This document shows, piece by piece, positions 10,901-18,687 of a stretch of DNA of 64,000 bases; position 1 is the stretch's first letter; each line of letters starts with the position of its first letter. This DNA is from Limnomonas spitsbergensis (lineage: Eukaryota > Chlorophyta > Chlorophyceae > Chlamydomonadales): positions 186,001 through 250,000 of the forward strand of contig JAYJMM010000054.1 in assembly GCA_037349105.1 (NCBI GenBank), given 5' to 3'. Below the pieces are notes generated by a model. That model had not been told where the DNA came from. It did no database searches and saw nothing but the letters and a program-made list of their open reading frames with translations. Position numbers and translations under genes: made by a program.

Positions 10901-13900
10901 CCCAGGATGAGGAGCCGGAATGGACCCAGGCGGCATTTGTAACATTTGGGGCGGCAGCAGCCTCATGGGAGCTGCTGGAGTACGTGGACGACTTGGGGGT
11001 AGCAGCACTGGAAGCTGAGCCTAGGGGGCGGGCAGAGCCCCAGGCAGCCCTAGACATTGTCAGCACACCGCCCACGGAGGACTCAGACAGCAGGACCCCA
11101 GAGTTCAGCAACGACGTTTCAGAGGGCCCACCACCACTGGTTGAGATTACCGAGTCAGATGAGGAGTGGCACGAGGGAGGAGCCATGCCCCAGGACCAGG
11201 ATAGCGTCACCAGAGCAGAGGCTCGGGATGTACAGGGCAATTATGTGCCAGCAGACAGCGGCCCAGGACCAGGGAGTCCAAGGTACGGAATGGTGGGAGA
11301 GCTGCCACAGCTGAGGCGCGCGTGGGTGCGCGGCATCTTCCAGGAGCAGGCAGCAATGGAGGAGCGCAGAAGCAGGAGGGCCGCTATAGAGCTCGGTAAC
11401 GGGATCGCGCTGGAGGAGGAGGCAAACCAGGTCACAGCGGGGACCCACCATCAGCAGGCAGCAGACCAGCGCGCTTGCAGGACCGAGGGGGCAGCAGCAG
11501 GCAAGGAGAGCAACGGGCGCCCAGGAGACCCCCAGATCAGCACGCCAGCACAGACGGCAGCACAGGGGCCTTGGGGTGACCCAGCAGCGTACAGCACGGG
11601 GCGCTGGGTGGCAGTGCTCAGGAACTTTGTGGATCAGCTGGACGTGCTACGACGGCAGGACATGGAGCAGCAAGAGGCAGGCCAGGAGGCTAGCCTGCTG
11701 TTCCGACTTAAAATGCTACCACAGCCCGATCCGGATCCCAGGATGGGAGGTTACAGCAGGGCAGTCAGGGAGCTACAAGAGGAGCTGACGGAGAGAGTAT
11801 CAGCCCTCTACACGAGGAGAGCAGAAGGAGCGGACACCCATCAGCCGTCGGACAGCCGCAGCAGCCAAGCCCAGACCAGCAGAGGCGAGGATCTCGCAAG
11901 GAGGGTTGCTGGCGCGCAAGAAACCGTACGGCGGGGCTGTGGGCGAGGGGAGCCCGCGGTCGCAGGCAGCAGCGTGGCGGTGCAGCGCGCCACCCACAGG
12001 CAGGAGAGGATGGCACAGTGCAGCACAGGGCAGATCCCAGGAGCAGGGCCAGGAAGGGCCAGTGCAATTTGGGATGACACTGCCAAGTTGCAAGGAAAAA
12101 ATTCAAAGAAGGCCAGGCGACGTGCAGGAAAAGCGCAGAGGGCGGCCGCGGACAGGAACCGTGGCAGCAGGCCAGGAATGGACTGCCCAACCCTGCCACT
12201 CAGGATCAGCCAGGTAGACCTGGAGATCACGTGGGCCAGAGGACAGCAACCGCCAGCGCAGATTGCAGAGCCAGGCGTTCAGCCCGCAGAACAGTTACCG
12301 CGGCAACCCATGAGGAAGACGACAGCGTGCAGAGGACTCCTCACCTGTACAGCAATTAAAGGGATTCTTACGGGGGCGCTTCAGCTGATACTGGTGTGGC
12401 TTCTGCTGTCGGTGTGTGTGCCAGGGGCGCGAGCTACCGGGCAAGGAGTGCGAGGAGGAGGATTTACAGCAGGCCAAGGGGCTTTTGTTTCTGGAAGGGA
12501 GGCAGCAGCAAAGTTGTCGTCTGGATGGTTGCGACCACCGGCAGTCAGCCCCATGGGGGACGCCAGCAGGAGGGGTGCAGGCAGCCAGCAGGAGAAATGG
12601 CACAGCGGCAACACCACTGGCGAGGAAGAGCTGCCCGCGGTGGACGACCCGCAGGCGGCTGTGGTGATCGACATGTTTCAGCCGGGGGGCGTAGTGGAGC
12701 CACCCGCAGAGTACGTCAAGACCAAGGAGGGATGGCTGCTGGGCAAGCACCCCGACTTCACTGCGGAGCAGCAGGAGAGCCTGGAGCAGAGCCTCAGGGA
12801 TCGCCAAGGAGCATTCGCTTACTCCATGGAGGATCTACCAGGCTACTGCGGCACGCAGGGTGAGTTTACACTGGCTTTAGAAGACGAGGTCAGTTCGTGC
12901 TTTCAGAAGTCCAGGGATATGCCACCGCCTAAAGCAGCAATTTTTAAGGAAAAGTGTCAGCCGATGATTGAGGCAGGCATCATAGTCAAGGTGCCCCAGG
13001 GGGGGCCTATCAAGTTTGCGGCCAACTCAGTAGTAGCAGCCAAAAAGAGTGCTGAAACTGGGGAGTGGACAGACCATCGAATAGCGCACGATATGCGCAG
13101 GTTAAACCTGCGTACAGCCAAGCAGGAATTTGCCATCCCCAGGATGGAGACTATTTTTCAGAACCTGGGCACTGCCAAGATATTCAGCAAGGTTGATCTC
13201 CGGTCGGGGTTCATGCAGATCCCTATAAAGGTCGAGGACCAGCCTAAGACAGCTTTCTGGATGGGACCTGAGCTGTGGATGTACACAAAGCTCAATTTCG
13301 GTCTGCGCAACGGGCCTCCTTTCTTTCAGCGTATGATGGAAGAAGAGATTGCCAGGGCAGGCCTGAGTGCGTTCTGCGTAGCATTCATTGACGATTTGCT
13401 AGTGTACAGTGACACACCGGCAGAACACATCAGGCATGTGGAGCTGATGTTGGACATGCTCCACAATGTAGGATTAAGGGCGCACCCCGACAAGTCCCTG
13501 TTTGGGTGTGCAACAGTAGAGTACCTGGGTCACAATGTGTCGGCCCAGGGGCTCACGCCGCACGCTGCTAAGATAGCAGCAGTTATGGCGCTGCCAGAGC
13601 CCGCATCGGTGAAAAACATTCAGGAGGTCATGGGATTCTTGAATTTCTACCGGTGCTACGTCCCGGACTTCTCAAAAAAGGCAGCATGCATCAACGCATT
13701 ACTGGTCCAGGGGGTCCCGTTTGTGTGGGGGCCAGAGCAGTCGCAGGCGTTCCAGTTGATTAAGACAGAGATGTGCGAGGGCGGGAGAGTCCTGCGCAGA
13801 CCAGATTACAGTGGGACAGGACCAGACGGCAAGGGGCCGCCAAGGCCGTTCTTATTGTACACAGATTTCTCTAAGCAAGGCATAGGCGCAGTGCTAGGGC

Positions 13901-16900
13901 AGTGTGATGACAGCGGGCGGGAGTATATGGTGGCATGCACATCCAGATCCCTGAACAAGAGCGAGAGGAACTATTCCTCGTTCCAGGGGGAGATGCTGGC
14001 CGCAGTGTATGCAGCACGCACATACCGCCACATGCTGTTTGGGTGCAAGGTGCATCTCATCACTGACCATGAGCCGCTCACTTACCTCATGGACAACCAG
14101 ACGTTGGTAGGCCAGCACGCTAGGTGGGCTCTCATGCTTCAAGAGCTAGACATTACCATTGTCCACCGCTCAGGAGCATGCCACCAAAATGCAGACATCC
14201 CGTCCAGATCCCCCCTTCCATCCTCAGCTGACCGCACAGGGGCCAGGCTTGATACAGTCGCGCCCGAGCCAGCAGCCAGGGAGGAGGCAAGTGGGAAGCA
14301 AGTAGCTTTGCTCACAGGGTTGGGCAGAGTGAACCAGTGGCATGCAGACCAGATAGTGCGCATGGCGCAGGAGGGCAGAAGGAGAGTACAGATGTTGCGA
14401 GCTGCAGAGGCAGCTTGCGTGACAGCACCGGTGGGGCAGGAGATATCCTCTGCCGCCACTGACGATGATGAACAGGCGCAGCCTGTCAGTACGGCAGAGC
14501 AGGCGTTCAGCAACAGGGAGCGATCCAGGACGATGATCAGTGATGTTCTTGCTGACCTGCCTCGGGTGACGCCCCCTCATTCCCTTGCAGGCCTGGATAC
14601 AGCTTGCCTGTCAAGTGGGGCTGTGCGGGCCATGGAGACCGAAGGAGTCGTCCTCTTCGAGCCTTTTGGAGGTATGTGCTCAGGGCTGGAAATGGTACTC
14701 AGGGCAGGTATCCCAGTAGTGCAGTACTTGTATGCAGATATCAGTGAGGAAGTCAGAGAGATCGCAGGGGGTCGCCTGTTGCAGTTGCACAAGAGATTCC
14801 CCCAGTTGCTTCCGGTCAGAGCGTTTGATAAGGCTTTCAGAGCGTTGCCGCAAGATGTGTATGCCATTACGGCAGAACACCTCAAGGAGGCGGGTGCCCA
14901 GGAGGGGCGCCAGTGGTTCATGGTAGCAGGCTGGGAGTGCCAGGACCTTTCGTCAGCTGGCAAGGGGCGGGGGCTCGCGGGAGAGAGAAGCAAGTCTTTC
15001 TTCCCGTTAGTCAAGCTGTTGGGTACTCTGCAGTTCCTGCAGGGACCTAGGCCGCCAGCGTACCTGATTGAGAATGTAGCAATGCAATTGAATCAGAAGA
15101 GTGAGAAGGCCAGTGTTGAGGCTTTTCAGGAAGTGTGCAGGATTCTAGGGACACCGGCGTTGTTTGACGCAGCGCAGGTGGGGTCTTATGCCCACCGCAC
15201 CCGCAACTATTGGGGGAATATTGCCCCCGCAGCAGATATTGAATTTGTGATTCGTGCGTCGACCAGACCCCACGAGGGGATTGTAGACGACATTCTGGAC
15301 AAGGGCAGCAAGGCCCAGGTAGTATCATGTCCGGACAATGGGGGGTACCGCATCAATGTCACAGGGCAACCCAGGAAGGTGCTGCCGTGTTTGATGGCCA
15401 CGCCCTCATCATATGCTTTCCGGAACGGGCAAAATGGGATGGTGTACAGGCCCATGGGGGACTTGCAGGAGCCCAACGCAAACGAGCGTGAACGCGCCAT
15501 GGGGTACGCTGTGGGGTCCACATTGCCGCGCCCAGACTTCCCAGAGGCAGCCAGACGGGCAGCCTTGGGCAGGTGCATGGATTCATGGGCACTCAGTGCA
15601 TGGCTCAATGTGGCACTCGAGTATGCTAAGATCTTGCCAGCAGAATTGACACGCAGGGCAAAGCTGCCAAGCCAGGACAGGGACCCAGTGCTGGGGGCGA
15701 CTTTAATGTCCAGCCACTATGCCCTGGCTACTGCAGGAAACGCGTGCTCTGGCAGTGGGGAGGCGGCCGCGTCATACAGACAGTGCCTGGGAGAATCAGC
15801 CGCGGCAGACTGGGCCGACGCAGCACAGGAACCAGGTGGGAACGCGGCTGAGGCACCAGTTGATGTTGAAATCAGAGTAACCAGGGAAATAGAGAGTGAG
15901 AAGGACCAGCCAGGTTGTCCCGCAGGACCGTCGGCTAGGGTTGATGTGTGGGCAGATGAGCCCGTCTTGAGGTTTCTCCGTGAGAAGACTTATGTCCAGG
16001 GAACAGAGCTAGGAGAACAGACCAGAATACAGCGCAGAGCAGCGCCATTCCAGTGGGAATCAGAGAGGGGAGGAGTCCTGATGAGACTCATGCCTGATGG
16101 TAGACGTTGTGTGGTGCCCAGGCCAGAGGACAGGCTAGCAGTGATCCAGACAGCGCATGCAGGTACGGGCCATTTTGGCAGCCACCGCACGGCTTTCATG
16201 GTCATGCAGCAGCATTGGTGGCGGGGGCTTCGAGCAGCAGTCAAGAAGGCGGTGCAGGAATGCGGTGTGTGTGACAGGGCCAGGGCGTCCACGTTCAATC
16301 ACATACAGCCCAACCTGCACCCGCTACCCATTGAGGGGTTGTTTTTCCGGTGGGGAGTGGACCTGTGTGGTCCATTCACGACCACGTCCAGGGGAAATCG
16401 GTTCGTGATGGTGTGTGTGGAGCATTACTCCAAATGGGTGGAGTTGATCCCCATTCCAAGCAAGGCGTCTGATGTGACGGCCTTGGCATTCTTTCAAAAT
16501 GTTGTTGCGCGATTCGGGGGATGCGCAGAGGTGGTGACAGACCAGGGGACAGAGTTCCAGGGTGAATTTCAGGACATGTTGCTGGACTGCTTCATTGACC
16601 ATCGCACCACTTCTGCCAACCACCCCCAGGCAGACGGGCTTTCGGAGAGGGCTGTCCAGACACTCAAGGCAGGCCTGCGCAAGTGCTGCGAGGAGGGCAG
16701 CAGCGACGAGTCCTGGGACAAGATGGTGCCCTGGGTAGCCCTTGGCTTCCGATGCTCGCCGCAGCAGGCCACGCGCATGGCGCCTTACGAGGTGCTGTTT
16801 GGACAGAGACCTACCTTCCCCTCCAGAGTGGGGGCGGACCTCTGGAGCACAGCCAAGGTGGCAACGGCAGAGGAGGCAGCAGACCTGCTTTTGGCCAGAG

Positions 16901-17184
16901 TGGCCAGGATCAAAGAGGCACTGCCAGTCGCGGGTGAGCATCTAAAAATTGCGCAGCACCGCGACAAGCTGCGATATGCACGCATTCGTGGGGGAGGGTA
17001 CGTTCCCCAGGTCAGGCGTTTTGCAGAGGGAGATTACGTGTATGTGAAGTATTCATCAGAGCGACGCAGCCTCGATCCCAAGGCCAGGCCTGAGATCCTC
17101 AGGGTAAAAACACTGGGGGCGACGGGAACTTTGGTGCTGGAAGGGGCAGATGGCCTCACAGTAACAGAGAATGCTGTCAATTGA
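4924..17184 (+). CDS. Gag-Pol polyprotein with embedded cytosine-5 methyltransferase (4086 aa)
   Basis: The first in-frame ATG is 4924; the other copy also starts here, at a shifted ATG. Domains by residue: disordered Pro/Arg/Gln-rich gag N-terminus with a helical block near 340-390; gag capsid-like helical region about 850-1040; CCHC knuckle CFKCNQPGHFANEC at 1136-1149; a long unrecognised region 1270-2630 with a hydrophobic segment near 2479-2505; reverse transcriptase about 2650-2930 with catalytic FIDD (Asp 2823/2824); RNase H from about 2974 (YTDFS, GEMLA, TDHEPL); DNMT3-like methyltransferase about 3219-3566, catalytic Cys 3339; integrase with an HHCC-type zinc motif from about 3743 and catalytic Asp 3813, Asp 3873, Glu 3908 (D-x59-D-x34-E). 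It ends at TGA in frame with a PHD frame. It lacks the aspartic protease found in the minus-strand copy, at a deletion scar near 8110. Twice or more the usual length of a gypsy polyprotein. Confidence 0.9.
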   Translation: MPVETTGIDLNPDRHQHPDVQRRSGRLRGLEPGIDLKNASAEIVAEALLIAEKLSEPVESPAEDCRVREPDRVPPRGAGAQADGAVLVTRKGIGRGGPLPAGSDSCLNFEQGQTQAGTPELILDQATEASQSCDTRQSSAPEAKPQQSLPRVASVTQQVEKDPSQSGLRAEVAAASDKFAGWHKTCEVKPRIKTEGDGARIVPAEVKHEEDEPQPEAGRQSSQAGKDREKPAEPVGKPWADLSEEEQPDPVQKKQGQQTTAELRPVQQLQPCKALVRRGAGSTVFGTPLSSFPPSVNRPAQTSKEGSGSQRQREPERSETGRVACGNEEVEGPIGWAGIVQWATDLWKQVCSRTFLHFQDQVTAIEEFKAHHLRGWATKAMLGIPHTGLDRALLLAALGQVSKGRTGHEAARAVKASADEWCKEVTGDQEEPGSEPEDEEDQVWDGFETGVQRPEGIREVQRWQQQAGAAPTPTLRSAAFEVSSEPSLRGRPRGREAPRASSPAASERAELTSQSLARMAEQSTATRRASRQESYELLRIVEDKENAYQETQVDYIKEFLRNRQSGAARGARRNEPAGSARSSGPRIQEAREETQSDSYARNYTGGTQPGRQSQEPPREQAYSREQPHQHSQEPPRGRAEGREQPSQQSQELPRGQAEPGGAQSRRPGSDSRPGRSESERLPPEGSKSSAGRAGRQPSRGAHDQDEDYNRHDRHHSGRSPSRGGSGGPGSRSESVDSGPGGADRRRSGARQESSDQEMKRLDREQARVNLQLQQQMVLQLAGVAKVAKIPAIQGNVPVLDMSHPGAVAARKYCQACGYWGSHNRLAMSDDQPALAVVAGEIAGSCQSPSAMTLLIKSLVKLWDCKPASMRPLMAAIRAAPHAGNRIAREVERIGQQWIAPAEQQGCEASLLTLWIRVVQEEVGKPTSEERTAITNLRLGVKTTLDPDVKPEETVEAFAHRVLTTAELLQISRDAVDHFGRSHSVSRMFHDGLPAVARAKLSKFVMTVPGYLSMSDEDQIAVLTQQVVLWERFALEMGDLGGTGFRQITNSGPGQGEAQPNRSRRERSRDRRQRSPCRDQPRGRSRERHHVEVARPYRQGQEHQRGPGPGPTNRTLAEGSGAAEPRRHLGPRHGGLCFKCNQPGHFANECTNPEQAGLTGDRPGAPAGPARGYGTWGPGRGQGMPMESRRRTFDTAMGTPSARDFQQGAAGPSAWPEPPARQEPPEGEQPRWEGTGGHTCFMTGHMEISQDRDAYQAEVSQAGPVQVAPQRVPEGQVASQVSHWAMAVEALAMNHYGTMPAGSARSVAHALEFLKDLQRRGCPAPCVGWPNLMQRFLDREWDKYDEQWDEFERREREAVPQHDVDGWETDSGSNFLADRYEPQEPSPVHEREFGVLCPGTPEGIQGTGRGVAGAAAKTGEPPRAELRCPVARGTAAGSQRDARAGPVRTHKGTSSRCNAWGGIDEDGETQHGSEREGRSDARGEDRQLDQSFSRDRSYSRERSYIQPFPQSLPAGEPFVQYFRLGEEMPEASTSRAMLTMPAGNMDGPCRLQSYRLLGGGEQTCVNRATAMQAVARMIFPWDAVTAVMLCAALKGYIQPSTNMADYMQRGWSRHPIYAYCVSEMVSLAIAAGITAVDAAGWTHPDMPDIAPAEGMWQGAQPGFMRTPWAMDCVRELMGHPALRDRAFYVPIQAMGEFERFVETTEQAPVRAGLCHPGRPGRCEATIEASIVIPRTVAGQAVPWGPAPGDARAAIPVQQLVTYYYEEMADEELPVSSAWIHMHATHDDMPVYLFARHQQDVAVTKCASVDEAEFHAFAYARGADPTVWTLMLMALQRVLLPGQRSAAMRHVWGVEDQWAPTEVTACPTWPYGHQQSPAAGAVWEGEEELASSPFAVERLAAYVHQWVRQERRAWHDNRASSVLPYWQADVITTQLWRQAHPAGVRTLHPLFRGAGEVGIEEELEDLRNQPSRGHGPVGRRGADAEEPAAATDGPAQDEEPEWTQAAFVTFGAAAASWELLEYVDDLGVAALEAEPRGRAEPQAALDIVSTPPTEDSDSRTPEFSNDVSEGPPPLVEITESDEEWHEGGAMPQDQDSVTRAEARDVQGNYVPADSGPGPGSPRYGMVGELPQLRRAWVRGIFQEQAAMEERRSRRAAIELGNGIALEEEANQVTAGTHHQQAADQRACRTEGAAAGKESNGRPGDPQISTPAQTAAQGPWGDPAAYSTGRWVAVLRNFVDQLDVLRRQDMEQQEAGQEASLLFRLKMLPQPDPDPRMGGYSRAVRELQEELTERVSALYTRRAEGADTHQPSDSRSSQAQTSRGEDLARRVAGAQETVRRGCGRGEPAVAGSSVAVQRATHRQERMAQCSTGQIPGAGPGRASAIWDDTAKLQGKNSKKARRRAGKAQRAAADRNRGSRPGMDCPTLPLRISQVDLEITWARGQQPPAQIAEPGVQPAEQLPRQPMRKTTACRGLLTCTAIKGILTGALQLILVWLLLSVCVPGARATGQGVRGGGFTAGQGAFVSGREAAAKLSSGWLRPPAVSPMGDASRRGAGSQQEKWHSGNTTGEEELPAVDDPQAAVVIDMFQPGGVVEPPAEYVKTKEGWLLGKHPDFTAEQQESLEQSLRDRQGAFAYSMEDLPGYCGTQGEFTLALEDEVSSCFQKSRDMPPPKAAIFKEKCQPMIEAGIIVKVPQGGPIKFAANSVVAAKKSAETGEWTDHRIAHDMRRLNLRTAKQEFAIPRMETIFQNLGTAKIFSKVDLRSGFMQIPIKVEDQPKTAFWMGPELWMYTKLNFGLRNGPPFFQRMMEEEIARAGLSAFCVAFIDDLLVYSDTPAEHIRHVELMLDMLHNVGLRAHPDKSLFGCATVEYLGHNVSAQGLTPHAAKIAAVMALPEPASVKNIQEVMGFLNFYRCYVPDFSKKAACINALLVQGVPFVWGPEQSQAFQLIKTEMCEGGRVLRRPDYSGTGPDGKGPPRPFLLYTDFSKQGIGAVLGQCDDSGREYMVACTSRSLNKSERNYSSFQGEMLAAVYAARTYRHMLFGCKVHLITDHEPLTYLMDNQTLVGQHARWALMLQELDITIVHRSGACHQNADIPSRSPLPSSADRTGARLDTVAPEPAAREEASGKQVALLTGLGRVNQWHADQIVRMAQEGRRRVQMLRAAEAACVTAPVGQEISSAATDDDEQAQPVSTAEQAFSNRERSRTMISDVLADLPRVTPPHSLAGLDTACLSSGAVRAMETEGVVLFEPFGGMCSGLEMVLRAGIPVVQYLYADISEEVREIAGGRLLQLHKRFPQLLPVRAFDKAFRALPQDVYAITAEHLKEAGAQEGRQWFMVAGWECQDLSSAGKGRGLAGERSKSFFPLVKLLGTLQFLQGPRPPAYLIENVAMQLNQKSEKASVEAFQEVCRILGTPALFDAAQVGSYAHRTRNYWGNIAPAADIEFVIRASTRPHEGIVDDILDKGSKAQVVSCPDNGGYRINVTGQPRKVLPCLMATPSSYAFRNGQNGMVYRPMGDLQEPNANERERAMGYAVGSTLPRPDFPEAARRAALGRCMDSWALSAWLNVALEYAKILPAELTRRAKLPSQDRDPVLGATLMSSHYALATAGNACSGSGEAAASYRQCLGESAAADWADAAQEPGGNAAEAPVDVEIRVTREIESEKDQPGCPAGPSARVDVWADEPVLRFLREKTYVQGTELGEQTRIQRRAAPFQWESERGGVLMRLMPDGRRCVVPRPEDRLAVIQTAHAGTGHFGSHRTAFMVMQQHWWRGLRAAVKKAVQECGVCDRARASTFNHIQPNLHPLPIEGLFFRWGVDLCGPFTTTSRGNRFVMVCVEHYSKWVELIPIPSKASDVTALAFFQNVVARFGGCAEVVTDQGTEFQGEFQDMLLDCFIDHRTTSANHPQADGLSERAVQTLKAGLRKCCEEGSSDESWDKMVPWVALGFRCSPQQATRMAPYEVLFGQRPTFPSRVGADLWSTAKVATAEEAADLLLARVARIKEALPVAGEHLKIAQHRDKLRYARIRGGGYVPQVRRFAEGDYVYVKYSSERRSLDPKARPEILRVKTLGATGTLVLEGADGLTVTENAVN

Positions 17185-17748
17185 TCTCCATGCCACTTGC
17201 CCAACCTCAGGGGAGTGGTTGATTTCAGTGGAACCAGACCCAATAAAAGCCTGTCATGCGAGGTGTGCCAGCTGCCCGATCGCGGAAAGGTGATGCTTTT
17301 GTGTGATGCCTGCAATACAGGTTGGCACATGGACTGCTTGGTACCAGTACTCGAGGAGGTGCCTGAGGGCGAGTGGTTGTGCCCACACTGCAAGCCAGCA
17401 GACAAGGGAGCTGGGCCCGCTGCAGTAGCAGGGTCCCCCACAGAGGAGCGCAGTTTACAGGTCCAGGGGCGACCGAGTCCAGCGGCCAGAGCGGCTGCCA
17501 GGACAGCCCAGGAGGCCGACGTCATGGACAGGCCTGAGGTGGAAGTCATGGCCACCAACCCAGCAACAAGGCAAATGGAGCGGGGCATCGCAAGACCAAT
17601 GGCGAACGGGTTGTATGACATCTCGTACACCACTGGTCGGGGAGAGGCCAATGTCACCCCGAGAGCAGTTACAAGAAGGGCCAAGGTGGCCAAAGAAGCA
17701 GCAAGGGAGGAAGAGGAGTCAGCCCTTGAGGATTTTACCGGGACCTGA
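17185..17748 (+). CDS. PHD-finger reading frame, in frame behind the polyprotein stop
   Basis: The frame continues from the integrase after a single TGA (17182-17184) and is open for about 187 codons. Residues encoded by about 17257-17393 form a complete C4HC3 PHD zinc finger: CEVC, CDAC, GWH, DC, then EWLCPHC. A basic/acidic tail without known motifs follows. No in-frame ATG precedes the finger, so it may be made by stop-codon readthrough, by splicing that removes the TGA (AG sites sit just downstream), or by non-AUG initiation. PHD fingers usually bind the histone H3 tail. Here it takes the place of the C-terminal chromodomain of chromoviruses, so a role in target choice is plausible but inferred. 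The same frame and the same TGA are kept in the minus-strand copy. Confidence 0.75.
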   Translation, partial: SPCHLPNLRGVVDFSGTRPNKSLSCEVCQLPDRGKVMLLCDACNTGWHMDCLVPVLEEVPEGEWLCPHCKPADKGAGPAAVAGSPTEERSLQVQGRPSPAARAAARTAQEADVMDRPEVEVMATNPATRQMERGIARPMANGLYDISYTTGRGEANVTPRAVTRRAKVAKEAAREEEESALEDFTGT

Positions 17749-18455
17749 AGCCCGGAGCGGCAGGGCCGCTGAGCACGTGTCGTCACCCACGCCGTAGCTG
17801 GCAAGGAGCGGGCAGGCACCTACAGAGTAGAAATGCAGACGCAGTGCGGCTTGTCCTAGTACCCAGTAGGCAGCGGGCCGGCAGCCAGCGGACCGAAGAC
17901 GGAAGATGCAGGAGTAGAGTTACGGCAGCTTAATGAAAATTTGTTTCTCAAATACCGTGGCAGCAAGGCTACAGTAGTACATAAGTTCTGGAAATGATGA
18001 GCGAGGAGAATTAGTCAACTCGAGCAATTATAGCACAGCAGGGGGCAGATCACGCTGCTACGGCGCACATTTTCTGTGGCCTTTAAAGACCAGGCGGCTA
18101 TGGCGCAGTGGGGCGAGAGCAGCGGTTGTTCTTAGCTTGACCTGATAACTTTGAAATTTCGCTGTTTGCTAGCCAGTAGTGGGCTGAACAGCTTGAGTTT
18201 GTAGGGTTCTGCGCATAGCGCTTCAGCTGAAACTCGGTTGATTTTTTTATTTTCCTGATTGCAGAATGCCTGAACCAGGCAGATTCGTAGAATGCCGGAA
18301 CCAAGCAGAATTGTAGAAGGCCTGAACCAGGCATATTTGCAGATGATGATTTGAGCTTCTACGTACATATTTTTCCAGAAGTTTATTTCAGTACCACCCC
18401 TTTTTCCGGCTCCCCGCGCATGCCTGGAGGGCTTAACGCTGGGGAGCGGGGGGCG
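17749..18455 (+). other. 3' untranslated region of the plus-strand retrotransposon
   Basis: Shared with the minus-strand copy (about 24097-24786). Three tandem units of about 26 bp, built on GCCTGAACCAGGC, lie at 18264-18342. A purine-rich run (GGGGAGCGGGGGGCGAG, about 18441-18457) just before repeat A is a good polypurine-tract candidate for second-strand priming. Confidence 0.55.
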
Positions 18456-18685
18456 AGTAAAGTAGTAGGGGCGGTACCCACGAGACGGAGACTTCTATGC
18501 AGAGATATCCAGTTAGGGACTTCCAGATACAGTTATCTTGTTGACACACTCTTGTCTGAAGTACAAGGAGCATGAGTGTACGGTGATGTACCGTGTTTGT
18601 GAGTAGAGGACACCTCTCTAAGGTGTCCTGACCGGAGTTTACGGTATTTACCATATTGGCACGTTTACTGCTTTATGGTGCGACA
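18456..18685 (+). repeat. Terminal repeat A, inner copy (230 bp)
   Basis: Appears identical by eye to 19319-19548. It contains a perfect hairpin, GGACACCT-CTCTA-AGGTGTCC (18608-18628), and ends GTGCGACA. Two bases (GC) separate it from repeat B. Confidence 0.85.
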
Positions 18686-18687
18686 GC

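Noticed and set aside
5039..16985. Numerous minus-strand frames opposite the polyprotein
   Set aside because: GC-rich coding DNA lacks stops on the opposite strand; none shows a motif of its own.
18090..18180. TGGCGCAGTGG, a perfect tRNA A-box look-alike, in the 3' untranslated region
   Set aside because: No B box or cloverleaf follows; conservation in the other copy is explained by common descent.
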